A stretch of DNA of 64,000 nucleotides from Sulfurimonas sp. (GTDB taxonomy: Bacteria; Campylobacterota; Campylobacteria; Campylobacterales; Sulfurimonadaceae). The stretch spans positions 1 to 64,000 of the forward strand of contig NZ_JAQTLH010000010.1 in the NCBI RefSeq assembly GCF_028714975.1, written 5' to 3'. Below the pieces are notes generated by a model. It was not told where the DNA came from. It ran no database searches and saw only the letters and a program-made list of their open reading frames with translations. The translations under genes were made by a program, and so were the position numbers. Shown here piece by piece: positions 49,913-60,485 of the stretch. Numbering within the stretch: position 1 is the stretch's first letter; every line of letters begins with the position of its first letter.

Positions 49913-52576
49913 TTAAGGCATTATATTTGCAACTCTTTTTTTCCACTTATAAAACTCATGACTACTAAAAAGTATAATCGGAAACGGTAATAATATCCAA
50001 AGGTCGCTTAGCGGTATATCAGCCGTATGAAAAATTTTTTGAACAGGCTCATATCCAAGCAGCATCCAAACCCAAAAAAACTCTAATGCCATTGCTCCAA
50101 TAAGCAGTTTATTGCCGTCCCACCTGATGCTCCATGCCGAAAATTCCCAACTACGCATGGTCCAAGCATTAACTAACTGACAACTGATAGCGCCTAAAAG
50201 TGTCATAGTCATAGCCTGAGAGTGTAAAACAGGGTCTATATTAACAGTGCCGTATTCCCATCCATGAACCAATAAAAAACTTATAAAAGCTACCATCGCA
50301 GCCGTTGCTTCAATAAGACCTATAAAAAAGTAACCGCGCTTAAATACTTCCCAGTCTAATATTTTCTCATTTACTCCGACGGGAGGTCGATTCATAATAT
50401 TTTTTTCCGGTTTTTCGCTTCCGAGTGCCAATCCCGGTAACATATCGGAACCTAAGTCAATGGAGAGTATCTGAATAACTGAAAGAGGCAATGGGATTTT
50501 AAAGAAAAAATGAAGTATATACGGCACTATCTCCGGTACATTTGAAGATAGAATATATGTAACAAACTTTTTAATATTAAAATAGACCGTCCTACCCTCT
50601 TCTATCGCAGAGACAATCGATTTAAAATTATCATCAAGCAAAATCATATCGGCAGCTTCTTTTGCTACAGCCGTACCCGTCAAACCCATGGCAATTCCGA
50701 TATCGGCACGCTTTAGTGCGGGAGCATCATTTACGCCGTCACCTGTCATTGCGACAATCTCGCCGCAGTTTTGAAGAGCAGTAGCAATTTTTAACTTTTG
50801 ACTGCTTGCCATTCGAGCAAATAGTATTGTCTCATTTTTAAGACGATTCTCCAACTCTTTATCACTTAAGAGTTCAACCTCTTCTCCCGTTAAAACCCCG
50901 TCATAATCTAAACCGATTCTTCTAGCTATAGCCTGTGCAGTTTTATGATTATCTCCGGTAATCATCATAGTACGAATACCGGCTCTCCTGCACTGTTCTA
51001 TAGCCTCTTTAACTTCCGGTCTCGGTAAATCCATAATGGCCACAAGACCTAAAAGCGTTAATCCCTCTTCTTTAATATCTAAATTTTTTCCGATAGCCAA
51101 AACGCGGTAAGCTTCATTTTCAAAAGCTTCGGCACTGCTTTGCATTCGTTTTTTAGCCTCTTCGTCAAAAGGCAGTACATCTCCTTTGCTATCTATATAG
51201 GTAGAAGATTTATCAAATATTACCTCTGCCGCTCCTTTGGCATAAAGTATCTTTTCATCGCCTTTCTCATAAATAGACGACATCATTTTTCTATCGCCGG
51301 TAAAAGGAATTTCATCTATTTTTTTGTAAGAATCGGTATCTATAAGACGTCTATTTGATGCACTGACAATGGCAAGTTCCGTCGGGTCTCCAAAAAGTTT
51401 TTCATCTTCAATAGTCGCACGACAATTAAGTACCCCTGCAAGAAGAAGTTCATCAAGACGCTCTTTGCTAAACTCTACATCGCTGATATCCCCTTCTTTA
51501 TTTAGAGTTATATTTTCACCGCCTGCTAATGTAATCTCTTTTAGCGTCATCTCGTTACGAGTAAGTGTTCCCGTCTTATCCGTGCATATAACCGTCACAC
51601 TTCCTAAAGTTTGTACCGAATCAAGATTTTTAATAAGCGCATTACGCTGTGCCATACGCTGACTGGCAAGTGAGAGCGAGAGTGTTATAGTAGGTAAAAG
51701 TCCCTCAGGAACATTTGCTACTATTAGAGAAAGAGCAAAAATAGCAGCCGTCAAAAGAGTTTGATCTGAAAATATACCCAGTATAAAAAATATGACACCC
51801 ATTGCCAAAGCAATTACGGTAAGGATATGAACAATACGAGTTACCTCTTTTTGCATCGGGGTAAGAGTTTTTTCTATATTTCTAGTTAAAGTTGCGATTT
51901 TTCCAAATTCTGTCGTGTAAGCAGTAGCAATAACTACTGCTACTGCGCTTCCTGAGATGACAGAGGTTCCTGCATAAACAATATTTTTAGCATCCAATTT
52001 TCTAGTTATGCTATTATCGCACTCCGATTCGCGCCTAGATGGTATTGACTCTCCGTTTAAGGCTGATGTATTTATATAAAGAGCGTTGTTTTGGATTAAA
52101 ACGGCATCGGCAGCAATTTTATCTCCCTCTTCAAGGATAATAATATCTCCTAAAACCAACTCTTTGGCATCGATTGTCTCTACATTGGAGTCACGCAAAA
52201 CCTTAACCATTGTAGGCATTAATCGCAGAAGTGCTTCCATGGCTTTGTCAGCTTTATACTCCTGCCAAAAAGCAAAAGTAGCATTTATAAAAACAGCTAC
52301 AATAATTGCATAAGCCAAGATATCATAACTTTCATTTGGCATATAGACATCAGCTATAAAAGCCAAAAAAGCCGCTACTTCAAGCAGAATTGCAAAAAAT
52401 TGTATGTACTGCTTTAAATACTCTTTTATATAATTTTTCTTGTTAGTATCTCGAATCTCGTTTAAACCGAATTTTGCAAGTCTGGCATTAGCTTCTTTAG
52501 TGCTTAATCCATTTTCGCCGGTACTGAACTTTTCAAAAAGCTGCGATTTGCTTAGCTTAAATGTCTGCATTACCAA
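49913..52576 (-). CDS. P-type cation-transporting ATPase (Ca2+/cation, P2 type)
   Basis: TSALNGESIPSRR, ICTDKTGTLTRNEMT (phosphorylation site), MITGDNHKTAQAIARRIGL, AMTGDGVNDAPALKRADIGIAMG. Confidence 0.95.
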   Translation of the reverse strand: MVMQTFKLSKSQLFEKFSTGENGLSTKEANARLAKFGLNEIRDTNKKNYIKEYLKQYIQFFAILLEVAAFLAFIADVYMPNESYDILAYAIIVAVFINATFAFWQEYKADKAMEALLRLMPTMVKVLRDSNVETIDAKELVLGDIIILEEGDKIAADAVLIQNNALYINTSALNGESIPSRRESECDNSITRKLDAKNIVYAGTSVISGSAVAVVIATAYTTEFGKIATLTRNIEKTLTPMQKEVTRIVHILTVIALAMGVIFFILGIFSDQTLLTAAIFALSLIVANVPEGLLPTITLSLSLASQRMAQRNALIKNLDSVQTLGSVTVICTDKTGTLTRNEMTLKEITLAGGENITLNKEGDISDVEFSKERLDELLLAGVLNCRATIEDEKLFGDPTELAIVSASNRRLIDTDSYKKIDEIPFTGDRKMMSSIYEKGDEKILYAKGAAEVIFDKSSTYIDSKGDVLPFDEEAKKRMQSSAEAFENEAYRVLAIGKNLDIKEEGLTLLGLVAIMDLPRPEVKEAIEQCRRAGIRTMMITGDNHKTAQAIARRIGLDYDGVLTGEEVELLSDKELENRLKNETILFARMASSQKLKIATALQNCGEIVAMTGDGVNDAPALKRADIGIAMGLTGTAVAKEAADMILLDDNFKSIVSAIEEGRTVYFNIKKFVTYILSSNVPEIVPYILHFFFKIPLPLSVIQILSIDLGSDMLPGLALGSEKPEKNIMNRPPVGVNEKILDWEVFKRGYFFIGLIEATAAMVAFISFLLVHGWEYGTVNIDPVLHSQAMTMTLLGAISCQLVNAWTMRSWEFSAWSIRWDGNKLLIGAMALEFFWVWMLLGYEPVQKIFHTADIPLSDLWILLPFPIILFSSHEFYKWKKRVANIMP

Positions 52577-52620
52577 TCCTAATTTGTAAAGAATTTAAAC
52601 TTGTACATACTTAAAAAAAT

Positions 52621-53439
52621 TTAACTGATTTTTGCTATTGTTTGTCCGTATTTAACATTTTCGCCGCTTTTTACATCAAGTTCAAGCATATTTTTTTCGG
52701 CTAATATAACTATGGTTGAACCCATCTCGAAACAGCCGAAATCATCACCTTTATTAAGGTAAAGATTGTCATAGCTATAAGCACTGCTTTGGAGTATATC
52801 GGCATTCGTCTTTATTTTCGGTTCAAATGCAACCTGCATTACGCCGACATTTAAAGCACTTACAAGCACCATGTAAAATCTCTTTTTAGATGCAGTCTCA
52901 CATAACAAAACAACTCTCTCATTCTCGATAAAAAGATTTAATCTTTTTTTGAGCGACGGCATATTTACGGGATAAAATCTACCGGGGATATGAACAGCCT
53001 TTAACACTTTTAAGTTTGTAGGGATATGGTAACGGTGATAATCTTTCGGAGATAGATAAAAGTTTATAAATGTACCGTTATTTACTATCTCTTTTTCCTC
53101 TTTTGTAAAATGCTCACCCAGCAAATCGTAACTTCTATATCTCATTCCTTTGATTTGAAGCGAAACCTCATTGTTTAAAGCTCCGCATTCGGAGATCAAA
53201 GAGTCGCAAGGTGATATAAAATCATTTGCATCAAGCGAATAAACTCTATCCTCTCTTAACTTTCTGGTAAAAAGCGCATTTAAACTGTGATATGTCTGAG
53301 GAGTATGAAACTCTTGCATATCTAAACCCATAATATTTACATAAGAGCTGTTTATAAAATCTTGAATCGGTTTAGGAAACTCTTTGTTTGCAAATTTTCC
53401 AAAAATTTGTGAAATTGCCGAAGTTATATGTCTACTCAT
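52621..53439 (-). CDS. psd: phosphatidylserine decarboxylase
   Basis: LNALFTRKLREDRV, ISPCDSLISECG, INFYLSPKDYHRYHIPTN, FEMGSTIVIL (LGST/GST-type cleavage site). Confidence 0.94.
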   Translation of the reverse strand: MSRHITSAISQIFGKFANKEFPKPIQDFINSSYVNIMGLDMQEFHTPQTYHSLNALFTRKLREDRVYSLDANDFISPCDSLISECGALNNEVSLQIKGMRYRSYDLLGEHFTKEEKEIVNNGTFINFYLSPKDYHRYHIPTNLKVLKAVHIPGRFYPVNMPSLKKRLNLFIENERVVLLCETASKKRFYMVLVSALNVGVMQVAFEPKIKTNADILQSSAYSYDNLYLNKGDDFGCFEMGSTIVILAEKNMLELDVKSGENVKYGQTIAKIS

Positions 53440-54508
53440 TTATTTTCCTTTTCGCTAATTCTTCTATTAAAACTGTTGCATAAGAGCCTTTTGGAAGGTA
53501 AAAATTCAGTTCGTACTGCGCCTCTTCGCTTCTGTATCTTCCGTCTATATCTTTTGGAAAAACCCAAGCGTATCTTCTTGAGCCGTCTTCATCTATGGTA
53601 TCATCAAAATCTTTCTCAATCTCTCTTGCGATGCCTGAAGCCAATCTTGTTTTTTTGCCGCATAAAAGCCCCGTAACAGAGATATCTCTTTCGTTAAATC
53701 TGACAAAATCATTCTCTTCCCCACAAAATTCAAAGAGTCTTCCGTGCGGATAGTGCTCCATAATATCGCCACTGATTAACTTAAATGGATGTTTTTGCGC
53801 TTTCATCTTTAGAAGTTCGTCTTTTGGCATATTTAAAAGCGGTTCGAGCTCTTTTACCTCGAAGTTTTGAATAAGAGTGTTTATCTCTAATCTTCTGCTT
53901 AACCATAAGTTGAAAAGATGACTCTGATATGCGCTGATTAGAAGTTGTTTTACTTTTGGGTTACGCTCTTTTTTTTCGCCTTTAGCTATTTTTTCTCCGT
54001 CAATATGGTTGTTGCCATCGGTTCCGAATCTTTGATAACCAAAGTAGTTGGGCATCCCGTAAGCAGCTATATTTTTCAACGCCTCATCTATCTTTCTGCC
54101 GGCGGTCGGGTTTACTTTTTTTAGTTTTATGTAAAACTTATTACCGCTTAAATGCCCTATTCTAATCTTATTGTTATGATAAGTTTTCGATAAAATTTTA
54201 ACATCTTCATGTTCAAACTCATCCATTTTTGCTTCATACTTTTTGTGAAGTGATATATACTGTTTCGTCATAGCATGCTTGTCTTTTAAGCCTGCGTAAC
54301 CTATCTCTTTGTTTTTTATACCCAAATATTTGGCAATCATCGAAACAAGTTCAAGAGTAGAGATTCCTTTTTTTCTAATACACAAAACAAGGTGTTCACC
54401 CTCGCCGCAAAACTCATAAAGAGGTACCTCTTCGACTACGAAATCTCTTGGAGTCTGTTTAAAATGAAAATCTATACTTGAGTGAGAGAGCGAATAAAAT
54501 CTATCCAT
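53432..54508 (-). CDS. truD: tRNA pseudouridine(13) synthase TruD
   Basis: DFVVEEVPLYEFCGEGEHLVLCIRKKGISTLELV, IGYAGLKDKHAMTKQYISL, PNYFGYQRFG. Confidence 0.95.
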   Translation of the reverse strand: MDRFYSLSHSSIDFHFKQTPRDFVVEEVPLYEFCGEGEHLVLCIRKKGISTLELVSMIAKYLGIKNKEIGYAGLKDKHAMTKQYISLHKKYEAKMDEFEHEDVKILSKTYHNNKIRIGHLSGNKFYIKLKKVNPTAGRKIDEALKNIAAYGMPNYFGYQRFGTDGNNHIDGEKIAKGEKKERNPKVKQLLISAYQSHLFNLWLSRRLEINTLIQNFEVKELEPLLNMPKDELLKMKAQKHPFKLISGDIMEHYPHGRLFEFCGEENDFVRFNERDISVTGLLCGKKTRLASGIAREIEKDFDDTIDEDGSRRYAWVFPKDIDGRYRSEEAQYELNFYLPKGSYATVLIEELAKRKINE

Positions 54509-54523
54509 GTGAATCCTGTTTGT

Positions 54524-55342
54524 TTAAAAGTGGTGTGCTTTGCACATATTTTTGTAATTTTTTCTTACGCATTCTCCGATAATATTTATCGGTGTTCTGC
54601 TTAATTTAGCTCGTTGTAAAAGAGCTTTTTTGTATCTTTTGTCAAAACCAAAGAGCATTTCATACTCTTCGCCGCTGCAGCCGATACTCTTTGGAATCTT
54701 TTTGTAAAATTTAAAGCCGACTCTATTTATAGATGAGAGTTTACCCAAATCGCTAAAAAGACCGTCGGATATATCCATACCACAACTTAAAAAACGAGCG
54801 CTATTTGAGATAAATTTATCTCTTAACTTTATGTCTACAAACTTGGATTTTTTATGAATCTTGCCCAAGTTCATCAACTTTTTTAGATCTTTGGCACTTC
54901 TTCCAAGCTCTCCGCTGTAAGCAATCAAATGCCCTTTTTTTAAACCTTTTCTTCTTAGAGGTTTAGTCGTTTTTGAGATAATCGTTACGGTAATGTCAAG
55001 CTTTACATTGGCAATGGTATCCCCGCCGATTATCTCAACACCGTATGTTGAAGCACTATCTTTAAATCCGTTTGCCAGTTCTCTTGCCTGAGATTTTGTA
55101 ATACTACTTGGCATAGCAACACTTAAAAGCGCGTATCTGGGTTTGGCGTTCATAGCAACCGCATCCGAGATATTTACCGCCATCGCTTTTGCTGCTATTT
55201 GATAATAACTCATCCACGCAGTTTTAAAATGAATATCCTCAAAAAATGCATCTTTTGAATAGACTGTGTCGTTTATCAATGCGCCGTCATCACCGATATG
55301 GCTATTTTTAAACTGCGATATAAAATAATTTTCTAAATTCAA
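54524..55342 (-). CDS. thiL: thiamine-monophosphate kinase
   Basis: IGDDGALI, DIHFKTAWMSYYQIAAKAMAVNISDAVAMNAKPRYALLSVAMP, EIIGGDTIAN, MDISDGLFSDL. Confidence 0.9.
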   Translation of the reverse strand: MNLENYFISQFKNSHIGDDGALINDTVYSKDAFFEDIHFKTAWMSYYQIAAKAMAVNISDAVAMNAKPRYALLSVAMPSSITKSQARELANGFKDSASTYGVEIIGGDTIANVKLDITVTIISKTTKPLRRKGLKKGHLIAYSGELGRSAKDLKKLMNLGKIHKKSKFVDIKLRDKFISNSARFLSCGMDISDGLFSDLGKLSSINRVGFKFYKKIPKSIGCSGEEYEMLFGFDKRYKKALLQRAKLSRTPINIIGECVRKNYKNMCKAHHF

Positions 55343-55430
55343 ATAAACTTCTTATAATGCCTTAAGTTATAATTAAAGCTAATATATATAAAATAGATGG
55401 TTATTATATCATCTATATAGGAAACTTTTG

Positions 55431-56636
55431 ATGAAGCACTCAATAAAAAAAATTTTTAGAAATCTCTCTTTTTTTCTTTTAGCAGTTAGCATATTTGCTG
55501 GGCTTGCCATTTTGGCGACGATTGATCATTTGAATTCTTATAAAAAAATTGACAATTTAAATAATCAAAAAGAGATTATCTCCTCTCTAACAAATTTACC
55601 AAAAGATAATTTAGAATTAATGTTTATTGAGCTAAACGGCAAAAGCAAACAGCTTCATATTGAAATTGATAAACTTCGCACTCTTTATGATTATAACTTT
55701 GCGGAAAAATATATACTTTTAAATTCAAAAGAGTATCTATCCGACTTAGATAAACTAAACTCTCTTACAACCGCATTTAATAAAGAAGCTTATGTCCATT
55801 ACTACTATGAAAAAGAGAGTAAAAGTGAAACGACAACAAAAGAGGAGTTAGAAAAAAAAGCATCCTCTCTTGTGAAGCAGATTGACTCTATAATATTTAA
55901 GGACATAACATACAGCCAGAGGAAGTTTAATATACATAAAAATGCAACATTTTTAGTGTTTATTATAACTTTGTTGGGTTTTATTTGGTACAAAAAAAGA
56001 CTCGATATGATATATAAAGATTTACAATTTCTATTTCATGTAAATCATAAAAAGCACACCATTTTTTCCCAAGAAGTCGGTGCTATTTCAGTTAGAATGA
56101 ACAGGAAATCTATGGCTGTGGACAATCCGATACTGCTTGATCCCGTAACCGGTATAAATAATATAAAAGGGCTTATGAGTGCTTATAGTGAAAAAAAAGG
56201 GATGAAAGAGGATAACTTCACATCCGTAAGCGTACTGGAAATTGATAATTTTTCAAAAACAAACAGAGTATATTCTCAAGAGCTCACACAAGCCATACTT
56301 AAAAAAATTGCATTTACGATGTCTTTGCATGAGCAGGTTGCCGATGTTATCTCAAGAACAGACTATAACCAATTTACTATTATTCTATCAAGACCAAAAA
56401 AAGAGGACTCCTTTAAAGAGATAGAAAATATCCGCAAGAGTATCTCTGAATTAAAACTAAGCTCGGCGGAATTGGGAGAAATCAACATTACGGTAAGCGG
56501 AGGGTATGTTATAAAACCAAATAATGTTTCATTGGAAGAGTCAATCAGACAAGCTAAAAAAGTTCTGCTTCATGCTCAAAAGAGCGGTAAAAATAAAATC
56601 TCTCAAATCAAAGATTTAGCTCAATCAGAACTATAA
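55431..56636 (+). CDS. membrane protein with degenerate GGDEF domain
   Basis: Two TMs; DPVTGINNIKGLMSAYSEKKG...SVLEIDNFSKTNRVYSQE...ISRTDYNQFTIILSRP; active-site GGDEF replaced by TDYNQ. ATG at 55431; the ORF track uses TTG at 55428. Confidence 0.8.
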   Translation: MKHSIKKIFRNLSFFLLAVSIFAGLAILATIDHLNSYKKIDNLNNQKEIISSLTNLPKDNLELMFIELNGKSKQLHIEIDKLRTLYDYNFAEKYILLNSKEYLSDLDKLNSLTTAFNKEAYVHYYYEKESKSETTTKEELEKKASSLVKQIDSIIFKDITYSQRKFNIHKNATFLVFIITLLGFIWYKKRLDMIYKDLQFLFHVNHKKHTIFSQEVGAISVRMNRKSMAVDNPILLDPVTGINNIKGLMSAYSEKKGMKEDNFTSVSVLEIDNFSKTNRVYSQELTQAILKKIAFTMSLHEQVADVISRTDYNQFTIILSRPKKEDSFKEIENIRKSISELKLSSAELGEINITVSGGYVIKPNNVSLEESIRQAKKVLLHAQKSGKNKISQIKDLAQSEL

Positions 56637-56790
56637 ATTTTAGCGATATGTGTAAATTCTACACTGCCAATTATCTGCAAATGAGTGAATACGGAACACT
56701 CTTTATATTTATAACAACTTTTTATCATTCACAAAGGCTAAAAATTGTAAAATCCACCATATTTTATTCTTAAAAACAAAAGGAAAGCTA

Positions 56791-58503
56791 ATGGGTATTC
56801 CTATTTATACTTACGATGCCATTGTTGTCGGTGCCGGTTTAGCCGGTTGTGCCGCTGCAAGAGAGTTACAAATTGCAGGGAAAAAAGTTGCGGTTATTAC
56901 GAAACTTCATCCGCTTAGAAGTCACTCAGGAGCTGCACAAGGCGGCGTGAATGCTGCTTTTAGCGACAAAGACAGCGTAGAGCTACATGAGTTTGATACG
57001 GTAAAAGGAAGTGACTATTTAGCTGATCAGGATGCTGTTGAGTTTATGTGCAAAAATGCACCTGAGACTATTCGCTGGGCTGAGAGAATGGGTGCTGCAT
57101 TTAGCAGAACGGCTGATGGCAAAATCGCTCAAAGACCTTTTGGCGGGCAATCATCTCCTCGTGCATGTTATGCAAAAGACAGAACGGGTTTAACGCTTCT
57201 TCAAACTATATATGAGCAAGCTTTTCGCGTAGGTGTAAAATTTTGGGATGAGTGGTATGTTGCGGATCTTATCTACAAAGAGGGTAAAGTTTCAGGCGTA
57301 GTTGCATTTAATATCAGAGATATGCAAGTTGCGATTTTCAATGCAAAATCGGTAATGTTTGCAACCGGCGGATATGCAAGAAGCTACAAAATCAACTCAA
57401 ATGCTCACGCAAACACGGGGGATGGTCTCTCAATCGTTGCAAGACACGGTCTTCCACTTGAAGATATGGAGTTTGTTCAGTTTCACCCCTCAGGTCTTTC
57501 AGGAAACGGTGTTTTAATCTCTGAAGCGGCTCGCGGAGAAGGTGGACGCCTTTTTAACTCTCTTGGCGAAAGATTTATGGAGAAATACGCTCCAAATGCA
57601 ATGGAACTAGCTTCAAGAGATGTCGTAAGCCGTGCAATTTTAAATGAAATCAGAGAGGGTCGCGGTGTCGGTCCTAGAAAAGATGCAGTTTTCATTGATG
57701 TAACGCATTTAGGAAAAGATTTGATTATGGAGAGATTGCCTGAACTTCGTGATTTGGCTATCACTTTCTTAGGTCTTGATATGATTAAAGAGCCTATCCT
57801 TATCTCTGCAACTGCTCACTACTCGATGGGCGGGATTCCTGTAAATATCGCAGGAAATGTTCGCAAAAACAATACCGAGTATGTTGAAGGTTTCTATGCC
57901 GCAGGAGAGTGTTCATGCGTATCCGTTCACGGAGCAAACCGCCTCGGTGCAAACTCTGTTCTTGAAGCACTTCTATTTGGTCGCTTCGTCGGTAAAACAA
58001 TGGTTAATGAAATAGACAACATCACTCTTCGCCCTGCAACCGCAGATGACGCGCAAAGAGCTTTAGCTGAGATAAATTTTGTACTAAATAACAACGGTGC
58101 CGAAACAATTACAAACTTAAGAGAAGAGCTGCAACAGTGTATGACTGCTAATGCAGGTGCATTTAGAACAAAAGAGACTTTAGAAATCGCGGTTACCAAA
58201 ATTAAAGAACTTAGAGAAAGATTTAAAAACATCCGTATAAAAGATAAATCAAAAGTGTTCAATACAGAGATGCAAGAAGCTATCGAATTTGGTCATATGA
58301 TTGACTACTCTGCATTTATTGTTGAGAGTGCTATTGCAAGAAATGAGAGTCGTGGAGCTCACTATAGAGAAGATTTTACCACTCGCGATGATGAAAACTT
58401 CCTAAAACACACTATGGCATATATGGATAAAGAGGGCAATATTTCGCTTGACTACATGGATGTCGTACTCGGCAAACATGAACTAAAAGCTAGAAATTAC
58501 TAA
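56791..58503 (+). CDS. sdhA: succinate dehydrogenase / fumarate reductase flavoprotein subunit (type-E SQR/MFR-like)
   Basis: DAIVVGAGLAGCAAARELQ, LRSHSGAAQGGVNAAF (covalent FAD His), MEFVQFHPSGL, ISEAARGEGGRLFN, HYSMGGIPVN. Confidence 0.93.
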   Translation: MGIPIYTYDAIVVGAGLAGCAAARELQIAGKKVAVITKLHPLRSHSGAAQGGVNAAFSDKDSVELHEFDTVKGSDYLADQDAVEFMCKNAPETIRWAERMGAAFSRTADGKIAQRPFGGQSSPRACYAKDRTGLTLLQTIYEQAFRVGVKFWDEWYVADLIYKEGKVSGVVAFNIRDMQVAIFNAKSVMFATGGYARSYKINSNAHANTGDGLSIVARHGLPLEDMEFVQFHPSGLSGNGVLISEAARGEGGRLFNSLGERFMEKYAPNAMELASRDVVSRAILNEIREGRGVGPRKDAVFIDVTHLGKDLIMERLPELRDLAITFLGLDMIKEPILISATAHYSMGGIPVNIAGNVRKNNTEYVEGFYAAGECSCVSVHGANRLGANSVLEALLFGRFVGKTMVNEIDNITLRPATADDAQRALAEINFVLNNNGAETITNLREELQQCMTANAGAFRTKETLEIAVTKIKELRERFKNIRIKDKSKVFNTEMQEAIEFGHMIDYSAFIVESAIARNESRGAHYREDFTTRDDENFLKHTMAYMDKEGNISLDYMDVVLGKHELKARNY

Positions 58504-58512
58504 GGAGAATTT

Positions 58513-59490
58513 ATGAGTACAAATAGTATCACTACACAAAAAGTAAACTTCAAAGTATTTCGCTTCAATGCAGATGAGGATTATCTTCCGTACTACGAAA
58601 ACTACACTATGGATATAACAAGCGAAGAGGTTGTTTTAGATGTTTTAAACAGAATAAAATGGGACCACGACGGTAGTTTTTCATACCGTAGAAGCTGCCG
58701 ACACGGTATATGCGGGGCATGTGCTATCAAAGTAAATGGTCGCTCGACTCTTGCTTGTAAAGAGAGCATGACGACTATGATAGAGTATTTCGGAAACGAG
58801 ATAACTCTTGAGCCTCTAAGTACAAAAAGAGCCGTAAAAGATATGATTATAGACAAGGCAGACTTTTGGGATAAACATGCAAGTGTTACTCCATATCTTG
58901 TTGCAGATATAGACGAATGCCCGTCTTGTGAAAATCTAGTTTCACCTCATGATGCAGAAGAGCTAAATGAAGCAGACTTATGTATCCAGTGCGGTGCGTG
59001 TCACTATGCTTGCCCTGTTGTTGAGATAAACAGCGACTTCTTTGGACCTGCGGCGTTTGTTGCGGCGTACCGTTTTGAGTCGGATGTTCGTGACAGTGAC
59101 GGCAATAGACTAATAAATGTAAATGAAGAGAAACAGGGTGTTTGGGATTGTGCTAAATGTTTTGAGTGTGCGGAAGTTTGTCCAAAAGATATAAATCCAA
59201 TCGACAAGATTACAAAACTTCATCAAATGGCATTTAAAAAAGGTGTCGCAAAAAACAATGTTGCAACTCGCCATGCAGTCGGTTTCTTACACTCTATCAA
59301 AAAACACGGTATGCTCGATGAGGGCGGCTTAGTTCTATACTCTGAGGGAGCTCACATAGTAAAACATATTCCTGTAGCACTTCAGATGTTTAAAAAAGGC
59401 AAAATTGTTATGCCTTGGAATATGCCAAAATCAGATAAACTTGATGAAATTCAAAAACTTATCAAATCATCATCAACAGTAAAGTTCTAG
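58513..59490 (+). CDS. sdhB: succinate dehydrogenase / fumarate reductase iron-sulfur subunit
   Basis: CRHGICGACAIKVNGRSTLAC (2Fe-2S), CIQCGACHYACPV and CAKCFECAEVCPKDINP cluster motifs. Confidence 0.95.
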   Translation: MSTNSITTQKVNFKVFRFNADEDYLPYYENYTMDITSEEVVLDVLNRIKWDHDGSFSYRRSCRHGICGACAIKVNGRSTLACKESMTTMIEYFGNEITLEPLSTKRAVKDMIIDKADFWDKHASVTPYLVADIDECPSCENLVSPHDAEELNEADLCIQCGACHYACPVVEINSDFFGPAAFVAAYRFESDVRDSDGNRLINVNEEKQGVWDCAKCFECAEVCPKDINPIDKITKLHQMAFKKGVAKNNVATRHAVGFLHSIKKHGMLDEGGLVLYSEGAHIVKHIPVALQMFKKGKIVMPWNMPKSDKLDEIQKLIKSSSTVKF

Positions 59491-59502
59491 GAGCAAAGTT
59501 AA

Positions 59503-60384
59503 ATGAAAAAATTAAAATACGCACTTTTTACGGGATGTACTGCAAAACAGAGTACTCCTGAACAGATGATGTCAACACTTGCGGTTGCTAGAAAACTGAA
59601 CATTGAGCTTATCGAACTTACAGAAGCTTCATGCTGCGGAGCTTCTCACTTACAAGATTATGATGACTTTTTATCTCTTGTTTTAAATGCTAGAAATATA
59701 GCATATGCAGAAAAGCATGAGCTTACAATGGTTACAATATGTAATACTTGTCAGCTAAATACTGCTATGACAAAACATAGATTGGATAAAAATCCTGAGT
59801 TAAAAGCAAAAGTGAATGAAAAACTAGCAGAGGTCGGTTTGGAGTACAAAGGCACCTCAAATGTTATCCATTTCCTCTACGCTATCATTGATGATTTCGG
59901 CTTAGATAAAATCAAAGAGTTGGTTGTAAAACCTCTTAGCCAATTTAACATCGCTCCGTTTTACGGCTGTCACAACATCCGCCCATCAGAACTTCATGAC
60001 GAGTCTCATAAACAAAAAGAGAATCCATACAACCCTACTTCGTTGGATGACCTTATCATCGCATGTGGTGGAAAAAATGTTGATTATGAAGAGAAAAACA
60101 AATGTTGCGGATTCCATGTCGAGCTTCAAGCGCCTCACACTGCGGCAGTTCTTACAGGAACAGCCATAGCAGGCGCAACTGACCAAAATGCAGACATGAT
60201 GGTAACCCCATGCCCGCTATGTCATCTAAAACTTGACACTCAAACAAAAAGTGCATCTGAAGCCATAGGCAGAGAAGTTTCACTCCCCGTTCTTCATATG
60301 CAGCAAATGGTAGGACTAGCTCTTGGCTGTACTCCCGCAGAACTTGGTCTAAAACACCATGTTACTGAGGTTAATTTTATATAA
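59503..60384 (+). CDS. CCG-domain subunit of type-E succinate/methylmenaquinol:fumarate oxidoreductase
   Basis: EASCCGASH and KCCGFHVE CCG motifs, FYGCHNIRPSE, TPCPLCHLKLD; directly downstream of A and B subunits. Confidence 0.9.
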   Translation: MKKLKYALFTGCTAKQSTPEQMMSTLAVARKLNIELIELTEASCCGASHLQDYDDFLSLVLNARNIAYAEKHELTMVTICNTCQLNTAMTKHRLDKNPELKAKVNEKLAEVGLEYKGTSNVIHFLYAIIDDFGLDKIKELVVKPLSQFNIAPFYGCHNIRPSELHDESHKQKENPYNPTSLDDLIIACGGKNVDYEEKNKCCGFHVELQAPHTAAVLTGTAIAGATDQNADMMVTPCPLCHLKLDTQTKSASEAIGREVSLPVLHMQQMVGLALGCTPAELGLKHHVTEVNFI

Positions 60385-60396
60385 ATTGTGAGATGC

Positions 60397-60432
60397 GTAT
60401 GCGTTCCACCTCCCCCGAGGTGGAACGCATAC
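60397..60432. repeat. solo REP-like palindrome
   Basis: gtatgcgttccacctc-cccc-gaggtggaacgcatac, a perfect 16-bp stem; matches the ends of the two 435-bp elements. Confidence 0.9.
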
Positions 60433-60485
60433 ATACTACATTAGCTTCATTAAAATTTTATAAAAGTGTGTTAGCTTGATTTTGC

